Shown piece by piece: positions 43,943 through 56,461 of a DNA stretch of 64,000 bases; positions within the stretch are counted from its first letter, which is position 1, and every line of letters begins with the position of its first letter. Origin of the DNA: Pterois miles (lineage: Eukaryota; Chordata; Actinopteri; Perciformes; Scorpaenidae); NCBI GenBank assembly GCA_947000775.1, contig CAMQGK010000604.1, positions 10,408,501 through 10,472,500 on the forward strand. Direction: 5' to 3'. The notes under the pieces were generated by a model, which saw only the letters and a list, made by a program, of their open reading frames with translations, searched no databases and was not told the origin of the DNA. The position numbers and the translations under genes are program-made.

Positions 43943-46900
43943 CTGATACACACACAGACAGCAGGCACTGTTCACAATATTATACCTGGTGACCCGGGTT
44001 TCAGTACACATTATAAAGACCTGACTTATTTTATTACAGGATTTTTCTCTCCAGAATAAAAATGTATGACAGCCGCAAGACGCAAGTGAAAAAAATGATT
44101 CAGGTCTCATCGAAATTATTTTCTCTCCTGTGTTTATGACTTAAGAACAAGTACAAAAAAGGCCAGGATAATCTTTCCAAGTTGCTTATTTTTCCATCTT
44201 TGAAACAAATGGGAAAGCAGAAATTAAAGCAGAGCATGACTGTGACCAAACATTTATGTCAATAGTTTAGAGTTGTACATAGCTGCTGCTACAGACTCAT
44301 GACACAGTACTCTCAAAAATCATCTCTGTCCATTTCTATAAGTAAACAAACAGAAACGTTTTTCACATTGATTCGTGTTGGAGGTTATGTTTTTGCCGGC
44401 GTTTATCTGTTTGTCTGTGTTCAAGATAACTCAAAAACTTATGGACGGATTTTGATGAAATTCAGGGTGTGTTGAAAATGTGAAAAGGAAGAACTGCTTT
44501 AATTTTGGGGGTGATCCGGAAGAAATCCTGGATTCTGGATCACTTAGAAATTTTCATTAACATTGGGGTAAATGGGACCCAAAAAATTGTTTCTCAATAT
44601 CTCTGGTAATTGTCGCCCAAAGCTCATGAAATTTGACTCAGGGATTTACAATGTGTACTTCTATCCAATCCCAAAGGCTGATCCAGATCTGATCTAGATG
44701 GCGGATTTTATAGCAATTTATATAAAACAAATGGGGGTACTCTTACATTTTGGCCTACTGTGCATTTAATATTAGAGGTAGAGATTATATATATAGACAA
44801 TTCCACATCTGAAGTATGTCAACGAATTTGATCTAGCTTTAATACTTGAGGAGATAGATACAGAAGAAACCACCATTACCGAAAAAGAGATTTTCATTGA
44901 TAACTTCTGAACTAATAATAATGATATAAACTTAAATCCACTTGGTAAGGGTATGTTTTCATGGTCAAGGAATCTTTGAACACAGACAAAATGAATGTAG
45001 GTTTGTTATTTCTTATCCAGAGCTAGATCCAGTAGAAAAATGTTAATGTACATATGTTGGTTTTAGAAATAATGTATTGTGAGTTTTAGGTTGTGTCTTG
45101 TATATATGTTCTATGTTTGCCACTGATATAAAAAATGTAGGATTTTTATTTTGGAGTGAATTACAATATGGGGGGAAACTATGGTGCTTGGTGGAGGTCT
45201 GCGCTCTCCGAGTGCTTTTCTAGTTAGGAATGCTTTCATTGTAAATATAATGAAATCATATCATGTCAGCATTATGAGTGTACCTTTAAAGATTCTATTG
45301 ATGACTAAAGGTCTGTCTCCATGGATTGAGCCTTTTCCTCCCTCAAGAGTAAACCCAACTCCTCCAGCTCCTTTCTCCAGCTCCACACTCACCGGAGCTC
45401 CCTGCTCCTCCACTGCAACACAAAACACAATTCACATAATGGAGTAAATGTAGCCTGCACACTTAAATTTAATGACAAATCCAATGTGAAGATATGAATA
45501 GGTGTCATTTTTCTCAGTATATACGTGTTGTGTGACTCACCTGCAGGGTTGGACTCGTCGCTCCTGCAGGCGCCTCCTTCTCTTCCTTCCTCCTCAGCTC
45601 TCTTGCAGACGACCACCACGGCCTGCTTCAGGCTGCGGGCCTGACGCAGAGCAGCAGTGGCGTCAGCGTGCGTGACGCCGCGCAGCGTCTGTCCGTTTAT
45701 AGACAACACCTCGTCTCCTTTCTGAATGGTGCCCTCCTGAGCAGCCAGCCCACTGGGAAACACTCTGTGGACCTGGACAGAAGCACACATAAATTCAGAG
45801 AGTATTTACGTGTCATTGGCCGACAGTGGTACAAAGTGTAAGTAAGTACAAAGTTATATAGTATTGCACCTTTCATAGAGCAAGCTCAAAGTACTTCACG
45901 AGAATAAAAATGATTTAAAATAAGACCATAAAACAGTAAAAGAAAGAAACAAAAAGGGGGATATGCAGGGTAGAGGTAGTACTGGTAGCAAGGCTGAAAA
46001 TCCTCATATTTATTAGTTATGGCAGGTCATATGGCAATATGGCCTATGAGCATATACAGTCATAAATGAGCACAGAAATATTAGGCTGATGGGTCCAACA
46101 GTACCAGAGATTAGCCATGGCACACACACACACACACACACACGCACACATACACACGATTGAACGGATGGTCTCCCCAGAGTCTAACCCTAATGGATTA
46201 GTCTGTAGTGGCTGCTGCTTACTGTAGGAGCTTTGCTCTCCAGGTCAGACCCTCCAGCGATGCTGAAGCCCAGCCCAGCTCCTTCCTCTTTATGCAGAAT
46301 CACAACATGGATGTCCACCAGTTGCTGTGGAAAAAGAGGCGCAATTATTACTGCAGTTTATCTGTTCTTTATGTGATTAGCTCAGATTAACTGTCGTATT
46401 ATCCCCAATCACTGTTCATATCCACATGGCCAAGGCCGTATTGGGTTTGAATATTTCACTCCATATAAATCTAAAAGTTAAAGGGAGATGTTTAAGAGTT
46501 TATAATGTGAAATCCAGACGGGTTGCTATACATAGAACACAGTGCACTGATCTTAAAACTGAGGTGCGTTTCAGATCATCTGTATTCATAGAAGGATGTC
46601 AGTGTGGTGCTTAAGGCACAGAACATGAGCACACAATGATATAGCAAGAAATCTGCGTTGTAACTGAGATTTCTATTTGACCAGAAGACATATCAAGTTT
46701 CCCTCAGACCACACACACACACATGCACGCACCATAAAAAAGGGCATAAAACATACCAATAACAAGACATTATTGAAATCTGTCTTATAGGTATGCAGTA
46801 TAGCTCATATATCCCACCTCCTCCATGTTAGTGGAAGGGACAAGACTAAAACTTATAATAAATAAAAGCTGTGATTGTTCAAGACTTTCCATAACTGTCA

Positions 46901-49900
46901 CCAGCTACGATCTGTCCAAAGTTAAAAAAAAATACATCTCTATAGCTCTCTCATTAACACCATGTAACTACCATGTTTACTTTATATACAGAGATGTATA
47001 AAGACATGTAATTTGTGACTTTAGGGAGAGTTTTTTTTTTTTTTTTGACAAACAACAGTGTATCCGTCCGGCCTGTGCTTCTGTGCAGTGTCCTTGGCCA
47101 TGGCATGGGTTACCAGGTAGAGTCAGGTTGGGGTTTTGGTCTTTGTACAGGCACAACAGTACCAAACCTGGCAATTTATAGTCATATCACCCTGCTGTTG
47201 CTCATCAATAAAACATATATATTTTAGTTTTAAACAGAGCCATTATAGTTAGCAATGTGGGCAAGTTGTATTCTACACTTATTTTATTAAATTTTAGTAT
47301 ATTTTGGGCTTAACATACCTAAATCTGACTGACTGGTGATATTGTATGTTCAGAAGTTTTTCTATGGATATAATCTGTAATCTGTTTGCAATAAATAGAT
47401 TTTTATAGTTTTGACAGTTTTATAACCTGTCCAGAAAATTGGTGAAGTTGATTTATACCAAGTGAAAGTTTTTATTTTTACTTTCAGCGTCTCTTCGTCC
47501 AGATCTCTGACTTCCTGAATCATCCTCTGTATTTCCTGTGAGGGGATGGCTGAGATGACGGAGTGAGCAGAAGTAGAAGTGACTGCGGCCTCGTCGTCAG
47601 ATCCTCCCTCCCCTCGCTCGATGGTACACTCCCTCAGTGTGGCCAGGCTGCGTTTGAAATGACAGAAACACATCAGAGATGAGGACGTAATGACAGTTAC
47701 ACACCTCTGAACATTATGCGTGTCAGCAGTGTGTAACTGTGCTCTATTTAACATCTGTTCTGACGATTCAAGTTTACCACTGCATCTCTACTAAAACAGG
47801 AAGTATTTTTTTTTTTCAACCTGAACCACTTCCTTATGAAAATAAATCAAGCCCAGAAGGCACACTGGGCCTGTTTTATATAGTTGCTGTTTAAATACTA
47901 AAACGCTACAGGTCATGTTGACCCAGACCTCTCAGTGGAAGTCTTACCTGACAGAGAATCCTCTGTCGGAGCTGTCCAAGGCGTGCTCAGACTCCTGAGG
48001 GTTAGTAAGGTCCAATGCAGAGGGGTCCTGCAGGTTTGGGGTGTGAGGGTTACCATGGCAGGGGTGCATAGGTAGAGAGCGCATCAACGCTTGTGAAACC
48101 TGGAACAGAATCAAAATATTAAAAGAGAATGATCAATAATCAATAATCTGGTTAGTCTTGTGCCAAGCAGTATGACGACACTGCAGACAATTAGATTAGA
48201 ATAAAAGTATGACAGTTTAAGCTGGTAAACACGTAATACTTCTAATTTCAATGTTTTAAGGGTATATCTAGTCAAAAATGTAGAAAAAAATAATAATAAT
48301 ATATGGCCAATTAGAGCAAAACATATTAAGAGAAAGAGATAAACATGTATGATTATTAAAGAATTTGGTGAAGGAAAAAGCCAATTTAAATCATTCATGC
48401 CTATAAACATAATGTGTCAAATACTGTAGGTATTGACATTACATGGTACATGCTACATGAGAGAAAGCATCACAGCAGATAAAGCATGTGTTGTGAAAAT
48501 TATTCACCATAATTTTGGTTTATTACAAATTATTTTTGTAGTTTTGGTTATTGTGCTCACCAAGTTAATTGAAATTAAGGTAACTGTTGAACTGTTAACC
48601 AAACTGTCCGCCATAAACAGACTGACTTTGTTTTTCAGCTTTGACCTGCTGTACTTAAAGGCTCCTATACACCGTGTGATAACAGTGGTCTCAAGGGTTC
48701 ATTGCATGTCACACTATGAGAGATTCGTCTATCAAAATTATAATCAAACTCTGTTAGAGACCAGACAATATCAACGCTGAGACATGTCAAATATTGAATG
48801 CCTTGTGAATCAATTCGCCATAATGGAAATAGAAAAAATGCAAGCAGAGACGTGTCATCACCTTGCATCATCCATCTGTGCGGCTCTAATATTCAAAATC
48901 ACACTTACATATTGGCCAGGGTATTTTGCATCACCTCATGTCTCACAGTTGGTTTGTACATTGTGAAATTTGGTTCTAAATTTCTATCAGAATTTTGACG
49001 CAGCCCCACTTACTGTAAAATGGCCGTCAGTAAATGTGTCAGATCTAGGACAACCAAACAAGCTTTTTTCTGTCACAATTTTCATCTGGACAGCTCAAAA
49101 TCACACAGTGCATAGGGACTGCTGTGGTGTACACACTGTTTCCCTGTAGCCTGTGTAGAAGAAGCAAACATAGTGACACCACCCATTGGTTTGTGGACTG
49201 CCATTTTGAAGGGTCAAGTTCTGCAGCTTGGCTGTTGCTATCTTGTTTTTCTTTTTTTTTTTTTTTTGGAACCAGAAGTGACATGAGAGTGTGCCGCCGA
49301 AGTGTGACCGAACACTGGATCAGCAGCTCGGTCGCCAGGCAAAAATGTTGGCATTGTACGTTTCTGATGTTTTTTGTCTACTAAGGGAGGGTGGGAAGGC
49401 TGGATTGGTCTAACAAACACAGGACTTTCACCCAGGAGGCCACTGTTCATATTTCATGTAAAACCAAATCTAACTGTTGACTTTACACTTTTTATATGAC
49501 ATTGTTACGATGTTTCTTAATGTTACACAAGATTTTGTAAGAAAATCTATTAAGGGCAGTTGTTATTTATTTACGCAAGTTAATAAAGCTACTACAATTA
49601 ACTTTGATGAACTGAAAACACTGGAAGGATTAAAGCTGTAAGATGAAAACAAGGACAAATCCCAGACCAGACAACACTGTGGTAGTGACCTGTCAATCAC
49701 AAGGTAGCCCCGCCCCAAAACATCCCCTGCTTTATGGTCTAAATTTACTCAATGTTTACAATGTTTATTGAGGTAATAAATCCAGTGAGAAGTAGGATCA
49801 TTTTCTCATTGACTTCTATACAATCAAACTTCTTTTAGCAACCAGAGGAGTCGCCCCCTACTGGCTGTTAGAACATTACCATAATTCCTCACATGACAGA

Positions 49901-52900
49901 TTACCTGGTTACTGAAGGCAAGGATTTTCCCCAAACTCTCGCCCTCCAGGCCTCTCAGGGGGTTATTGTCGGTGGATGGAGCAGCACTCAGCTTTCCTTG
50001 GCTCTGTGCTCCATCTTCCTCCGTCCCCTCTGGAGGACTCTCCCCTTCGGCTTGATTGGATCGTATGGAAGACGTTGCAGGGTGTAGGCCGTTGTCCTCT
50101 GTGGGCCTGGGAAGAGCCACTCTTTCCAGCTCAGATTCCTGTTGTGATGAAAAGTCACTGCTGTCATCATGAAATGGAACTGAATGAGAATCATCTATCT
50201 TTGAGTCCAGATCAGTGTTGATGGTGTCGGGAAGTGGGAGATCTGTGGGGGATTGGATAGAAGCAGGTTCATCTTCAGAGGACTTGGCTGTTGTTTGACT
50301 ACAAGCTTCAGAGGTGGAGGAGGTGGAAGCAGAGACGCTTATGTCTGTCTCCTTAAGAGATGAATACTGGTTTGCCTGGATCTCTTCTGGGATTTCATGT
50401 GTGCCCTTCCCATAATCTCCATGTGAGGCGGGGTGACTCCTGGACTCCTTCTCCCGAGGAAGAGAGACAGAAGGGGCCACAGGCCTCCTGTTACCCCCCT
50501 TTTCTGGACCTTCTGGACTGGAAAAAGTCTCAAATGAGTGGATCTTTTGTTTGATTGACAGGTTGGCTCCAGATGAGGAAGATCTGTTTCCAAAGTTTCT
50601 GTTGAAGCCCACAGCAGGCCTCTGCTCTGCAGGTTTAGCCTGCCGCTTCTGGTCTTGCTCATCCTGAATTTTCCTCAGACTTTTGCGAAACCAAGCAGGC
50701 TTGGGTGCCACCGGGGGGCCTAACTTTGCTCCCGGAGGAGATTCAGATGTGTTTTCAGGAGTCATGTCGGATGGAGGGTCTGACGTCACATCCGTGGCAG
50801 CACCATTGAGCTCAGACGCGTTCTGTTCGTCACTCATGGCGGTAAGCTTGCTGCAGATGTGAGTGGACTGTGTTCTGTCTGCGGCGTGGTGGCGGCGGCG
50901 GCGGTGGATCTCGGGCAGCTCTTCAGGGGAGCTGTCTGAAAGGCGAACCCAGGGGTCCTGAAGCTGTTCTTGGGTATGTTGGTCGATACGAGCCTGTCTC
51001 CTCAGAGCTCCTCTCTTTGGCAGTGAGCAGAGCACAGCTGATGAATCACCTGTCCACACAACACGGAACAACAAATAGTATGACAGGTGTGTTTCAGACA
51101 TGTTCATGTCACAAACTCTTGAATAGATATTACTGTGTATTCACACAGTCAATCACATGATGGTTGAAGTAGTGATCATCCAGACCAGCCAGTATTAATA
51201 GTAGTAGTAGTAATAGTATGAGTAATCATGAAGGCCCTATGAGGTTCTTCAATCCCCCCAAAAGTGTTATTCCATGCATTCAAATTAGGGCTGTCAAAGT
51301 TAACGCAATAATAACATGTCAACACAAATTTGTCACTAATATGTCACTAACTTCTTTAACACATTAAAGCAACTTTCGATTTTGAGGTTGTAGCGGCTCA
51401 ATTTTAAAGCGTGAAGATACTAACATCATAAGAAACTAGAAAACCTAAGGAATCCATTGGTACCAACCATGTTAGTACTTAAGGTATCTCTCAAGATTTT
51501 GGTAGGCTATCATCAGGAACGTAAGGAATTTATTGAATATATATCCACACCTAATTTTGGCGAGGAAAACTGGCAAGCCCATATTAAAAGGGGTTTCTTG
51601 ACCTCTGACCTCCAGATAGGTGAATGAAAAGGGGTTCTCTGGGTACACGCGAGACTCCCCTTTACAGACTTTATGATAATCACATGCAGTTTGGGGCAAG
51701 TCATTGTCAAGTCAACGCACTGGCAGCTGCTGTTGCCTGTTAAGCTGCAGTTTGTCATGTTATAATTTGAGCATATATATATAAATGCAATACCTGTGAG
51801 TATTTCTGGACAATATCTGTCTGTTTTGTCTTGTTAATTGATTTCCAACAATAAATATAAATATATACATACATTTGCATAAACCAGCATACTTGTCCAC
51901 TCCCATGTTGATAAGAGGATTAAATACTTAACAAATCTCATTTTAAGGTACATTTTGATCAGATTCAAAAGGTGTGATTATTCATTCATTCATCGTCAAC
52001 CGAGCCGATCCCAGCTGGCATTGGGCGAAGGCGGGGTACACCCTGGACAGGTCGCCAGTCCATCGCAGGTTTTTAGAGGTAAACTGGCACCTCTCCAGCT
52101 ACCAGTTCACATTCAGTTCTTGGTCCATGTCGGGACTTGAATCGGTGACCCTCCGGTTCCCAAGCCAACTCCCTACAGACTGAGCTACTGCCTCCCCCAA
52201 GGTGTGATTAATTTGTGATTAATCCTAGAAAATCATGTGATAATTTACAATTAAATATTGTAATTGATTGACAGCCCTAATTCAAAGCCATTACTGTATA
52301 TCGAAAGTGTCTTGGGATGTTCACAATGACACGACTAATGCTGTTGTTGAGCAGGTATAATGTTACAGCCCTTGGTGTAACTAAAGCAGGTGATCATCGA
52401 CATTGCTGCAGCCCCAGTTGGACTCTATCATCTGAGTGATTTCTATTTACTGACACATAAAACCCATGCCTCAAACAGGAAGTGGAACCTCAGTTACTTT
52501 TCACTGAAATACTGATAACCACAGTACCAGGATCAGCTTGCTGTCACATTTTGTCTGATGAATCAGATAGTTGAAAAGTAGCATCCGTGTGCTTGGATGT
52601 CACACAGCAGTACTTGTCTCCTACCTGTGTGCAGTTTGTCGGTGGTGCAGGCTGAAGTGTCTGGATGAGTGAAGTCTTCTTTGGTCCCCTCTGACTCTTC
52701 TCTTATTCGTTCTCCTTCCTGCTACACAAACAGGAAGTATTGTGTCACGCCAGCTTCTCTTATATCGACCACAGAGAGGTGCAATAATGCACCCTGCTTC
52801 CGCTCAGGCGTTCACTCTCATCACTGCTACTGCTTTCACACTGTTTGACTGAGTCAGAAACAGGCCCATAACCTAAGCAGCAAGCATGATGCATACAGGC

Positions 52901-55900
52901 AGCGGTTAAACTGGGATTTTTGTGAGGAGTGGGAGCCCTTGTCCAGTGAGACTGAGGGGATTGGGTACAGTGGGGTGGTTTCCATAGACCACCCTGGTAA
53001 CAGTTTTCACTATTTCTTCAATAGAAAGTTGCTCCAATGAAAACAGTAAGCACTGTGTTCTGTGTGTGTGGATTGTCCAGCAATGTTTCTGGAAAGAGAT
53101 GTTGCTGCTGATTTTTTTAAAGCTGTACCATAAACTAAATTCCATTCACCTCCATTATATCAGTGACATTTAGGAGACAGCTATCATGTCCTGAAGGAGG
53201 CTAAATAACGCTACAAACTTATGCTAAATTTTGGTGAGGAAAACTGTCACGGCCATTTTCAAAGGGGTCCATTGACTTCTGACTTGAAATGAAAATGGAT
53301 TCTATGGGGACCCACGAGTCTCTCCTTTACAACCATGCCCACTTTATAATAATCACACGCAGTCTGGGGCAAGTCATAGTCAAGTCAGCACACTGACACA
53401 CTGACAGCATGTTATTTCCATACTTTTTTATGCTAAATACAGTACCTGTGAGAGTTTCTGGACAATATCCAACATTGTTTTGTGTTGTTAATTGATTTCC
53501 AATGATAAATATATAGTTGACAATTGACAATACAGTTGACGGTTGATTAATGTATATTTTGAACAGATAAAAAATGTGTGATTAATTTGTGATTATTCTC
53601 GATTAATTATTTGATTGACAGCCCTATTTTCAGTGTAATTTATTTATTGGTAATTTTGATGAAGCTGCCAATTATTGCTTTTAAAACTGAAAATACTGAA
53701 ATCTCCCCGTAATAATCCCCTTGACATGGCAGGAAAAAAAAAATCTGTTGAGTTGGCAATGCTGTGAAGTTAAAGGAGAGGAATCTGAGCTCCTATTGGG
53801 TGTGATTTGGACGTCAGGAGGCAGAGCTCTGCTCCTGAGACCCAATTTAGCCCCTCCATATGTGCACATCACATGCACTGCTTTCATGCTGACATGCACA
53901 CAAACACACACACATCTATCTAAACGCATGCATAATAAGCAGGATTGGAACATAAGCTGTACTGTAAGCAGTATTTTATATTCTAACATCTGAGTGCTAT
54001 TTTCACACGCAGAGAAGCATATACACACTGACAGTGCACTACATGACCAAAAATGTGTGCACACCTGAACATTACACTCACACAATATGTGCTCAGTGCC
54101 AATGCAGAGAGTACAGTATTTTGCCTCTAAGAATACCAGGGTTTGGGTTCTGTCATCAATCCAGTTGCCACAAAGAAAAAATGGTGGCATTGCATGTTTC
54201 TGCAAACAATGGATACATTAAATGTGAACATTTCTGAACCAAAAATACAGGTAATAAATTCTTATCAGCCTTGTATCGTGCTTGCAGAAACACACAATGA
54301 CTCATGGTTAACCTTGTGAAATGACTGCTTCGCTTTAGGCAGCAGAACTACTTGGTTGAGGTTAGACAAAAGTTCATGATTTGTTAAAATAATAATGTGC
54401 CAATGCGATGCAACCACATAATTAGTGTGAGTAAATAACAGCCACCCTTATGTAATGTTATGTAAGAAGCATAAAGTCAATGTTGACTTTCGGTCTCCTC
54501 ACCCATCCAATAAATTTCTTTCCTGGCAACTGGACTGCAGTCACAGATCTGTAATTAATGTTTACCTTTTTTAAAATGTAACTAAAATCTTAACCGTAAT
54601 CATAACATAGTTGTCAAGCACAGATTGTAGAGAGAAGGAATTGTAAAATATGTTTGTACTGAACATTAAAAAAAAAACATCAATGAGCATATTTTGCAGA
54701 ATAGTCCAAATGTCTAATCGACAATGTGTAATAGTTGAACACTTCATTCCAATTGGGCACATGGATGGCTCTCCACAACATATGTAAGTAATCAATGATA
54801 AAGTGTCCATTAACCTTTAATAAAGCCATTAGTTACAATTTATAAACCATTAAAAGGAGTACATTATGAGAGTAGCAGCAGTAATCTACAGCAGTTCAAC
54901 ACCGCTGTAATTAAACAATTTCCCTGTTCTTTGTAATGTCTATCATGAGGCTGACAGCTTTATGTTTAACACATCATAAAAAGCCAAAGGTGATGCTGTT
55001 GCATGCTGTCACACTGGAAGCCACATCACATCACATACATTCCTTAAGAGTAACCTCAGGATCTTTCGCAAGGCCTTGTACATACTGCTGAAGAACTGCA
55101 GGCATTGGAAGGAGAGGAGTTACGTGTCACTCTTTTCAGAAGAAGCATGATTAGTACAGAAACATGATAAATATAAGGAGGACCCCCCCATCGTCTCTCA
55201 CAGTGGAAGTGAAAATCAGACTGTTGTGATGCAGATGGTCACAAACCACAGACCTACTTTAACGTCTTAATATTGGCGCTGAACTGTTATTATAAATTAG
55301 TTATCTAAGCAGCAGCTCTCAGACTGTGCAAGGCTGTTACGGATGCAGCCAGCATCCTCATGTGTCGAACCCTTTTCTGCTGTCTGACACAAACTTGACA
55401 GATCCTGATTAAGTATGCGGTTGTGTAAAATCTTGGGCTCAGCTTGGTTCTCTTTAGGGCTGTCAAAGTTAAAGCGATAATGATAATTCATTTGCGAGGT
55501 AGTGGCCCCGGCAGGCACTAACTACCTGTCGCAGCAGTTTATTGAGCTTCTAAACTCCAAAAACGTTGCAAATGTTTGCTTCACCATCTAATATTGTAAA
55601 ACTCTCAATATTCAAACTCTAGAAGCAAATTTAGTGATGAAATAGCAATGAAAAATATTTCAAAAATAGCTGTTTTTTGGCTGCGGTTGTACAGTAGGTG
55701 AAGTAGACTGGTCTGATGCAGAATGGAGATTTTTTTCCTAATCAGTGCGACATCTGGGTACTTTTGGCATACTGTAGCTTTAGCTTTTGTTCACATACTA
55801 CATACCAGATACTACATGTTGGCCAAATCATTATGTACAACTAGTATAGTATTAGGTTGTGAAAACAGTCACAGTCAAGTCACATTGACAGTCAGACAGC

Positions 55901-56413
55901 TGTTGTTGCCTGTTGAGCTGCAATTAGTCGTGTTATAATTGGAGTATTTATTGAGTATTAAATACTTAACAAATCTTCCATCCAGGTACATTAATTTACA
56001 ATTAATTGTGATTAAATATTTTGATAAATTGACAGCCTTAGTTATTTTCAAATCTAATATTTAATTTCTCTTTTTCTGCCCATAACTCATCTGATTTCTG
56101 CATCCATGCATGTGTTGCAGTGCTCACAGATCAACAGATATGTTCATCAAGAGCAAATACTAGCAAATGTGCAAAAAATGCACCAAGTCAACAGAAGTGG
56201 ATGCCTTTTCCAGCTACTTTAACTAGAACCATTCCATCGGCTGTATTTAGAGCAGCGTACCTGGCAGCTGGTGTGTGAAGAGGACTCCAGTCCTCCATCT
56301 CTAACTGGGGATCCTCTACTGGAGCCACTGGAGTCTCCATTATAACCCTCCTCACTGGTCACATCCTGAGGCCAGCAGTGCCGACGTGGAGCAGCACGCA
56401 CCCTGCAGGTGGA

Positions 56414-56461
<48 letters not shown>

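Larger units (their letters stand above)
52722..56260. other. Large IL16 intron
   Basis: It carries two agggctgtcaa-family copies and a Tc1 end. The rest, including 54100-55450, shows nothing I can name. In human an internal promoter makes the short lymphocyte form from this part of the gene; I cannot locate an equivalent here. Confidence 0.45.

Noticed and set aside
45393..45412. A 20-base micro-exon in IL16 ending at an internal GT
   Set aside because: Using that donor would remove the conserved VELEKGAGGVGFTLEGG strand; reading through to 45284 restores the PDZ domain and the phase.
49824..49904. Read-through extension of the large IL16 exon
   Set aside because: The added residues have no counterpart in IL-16 and a good donor gtaatc is present; only retained-intron transcripts would use it.
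50870..51160. + strand open frame with a Gly run opposite IL16
   Set aside because: The Gly run is the complement of the Arg/His codons (RRRRHH) in the IL16 exon; shadow.
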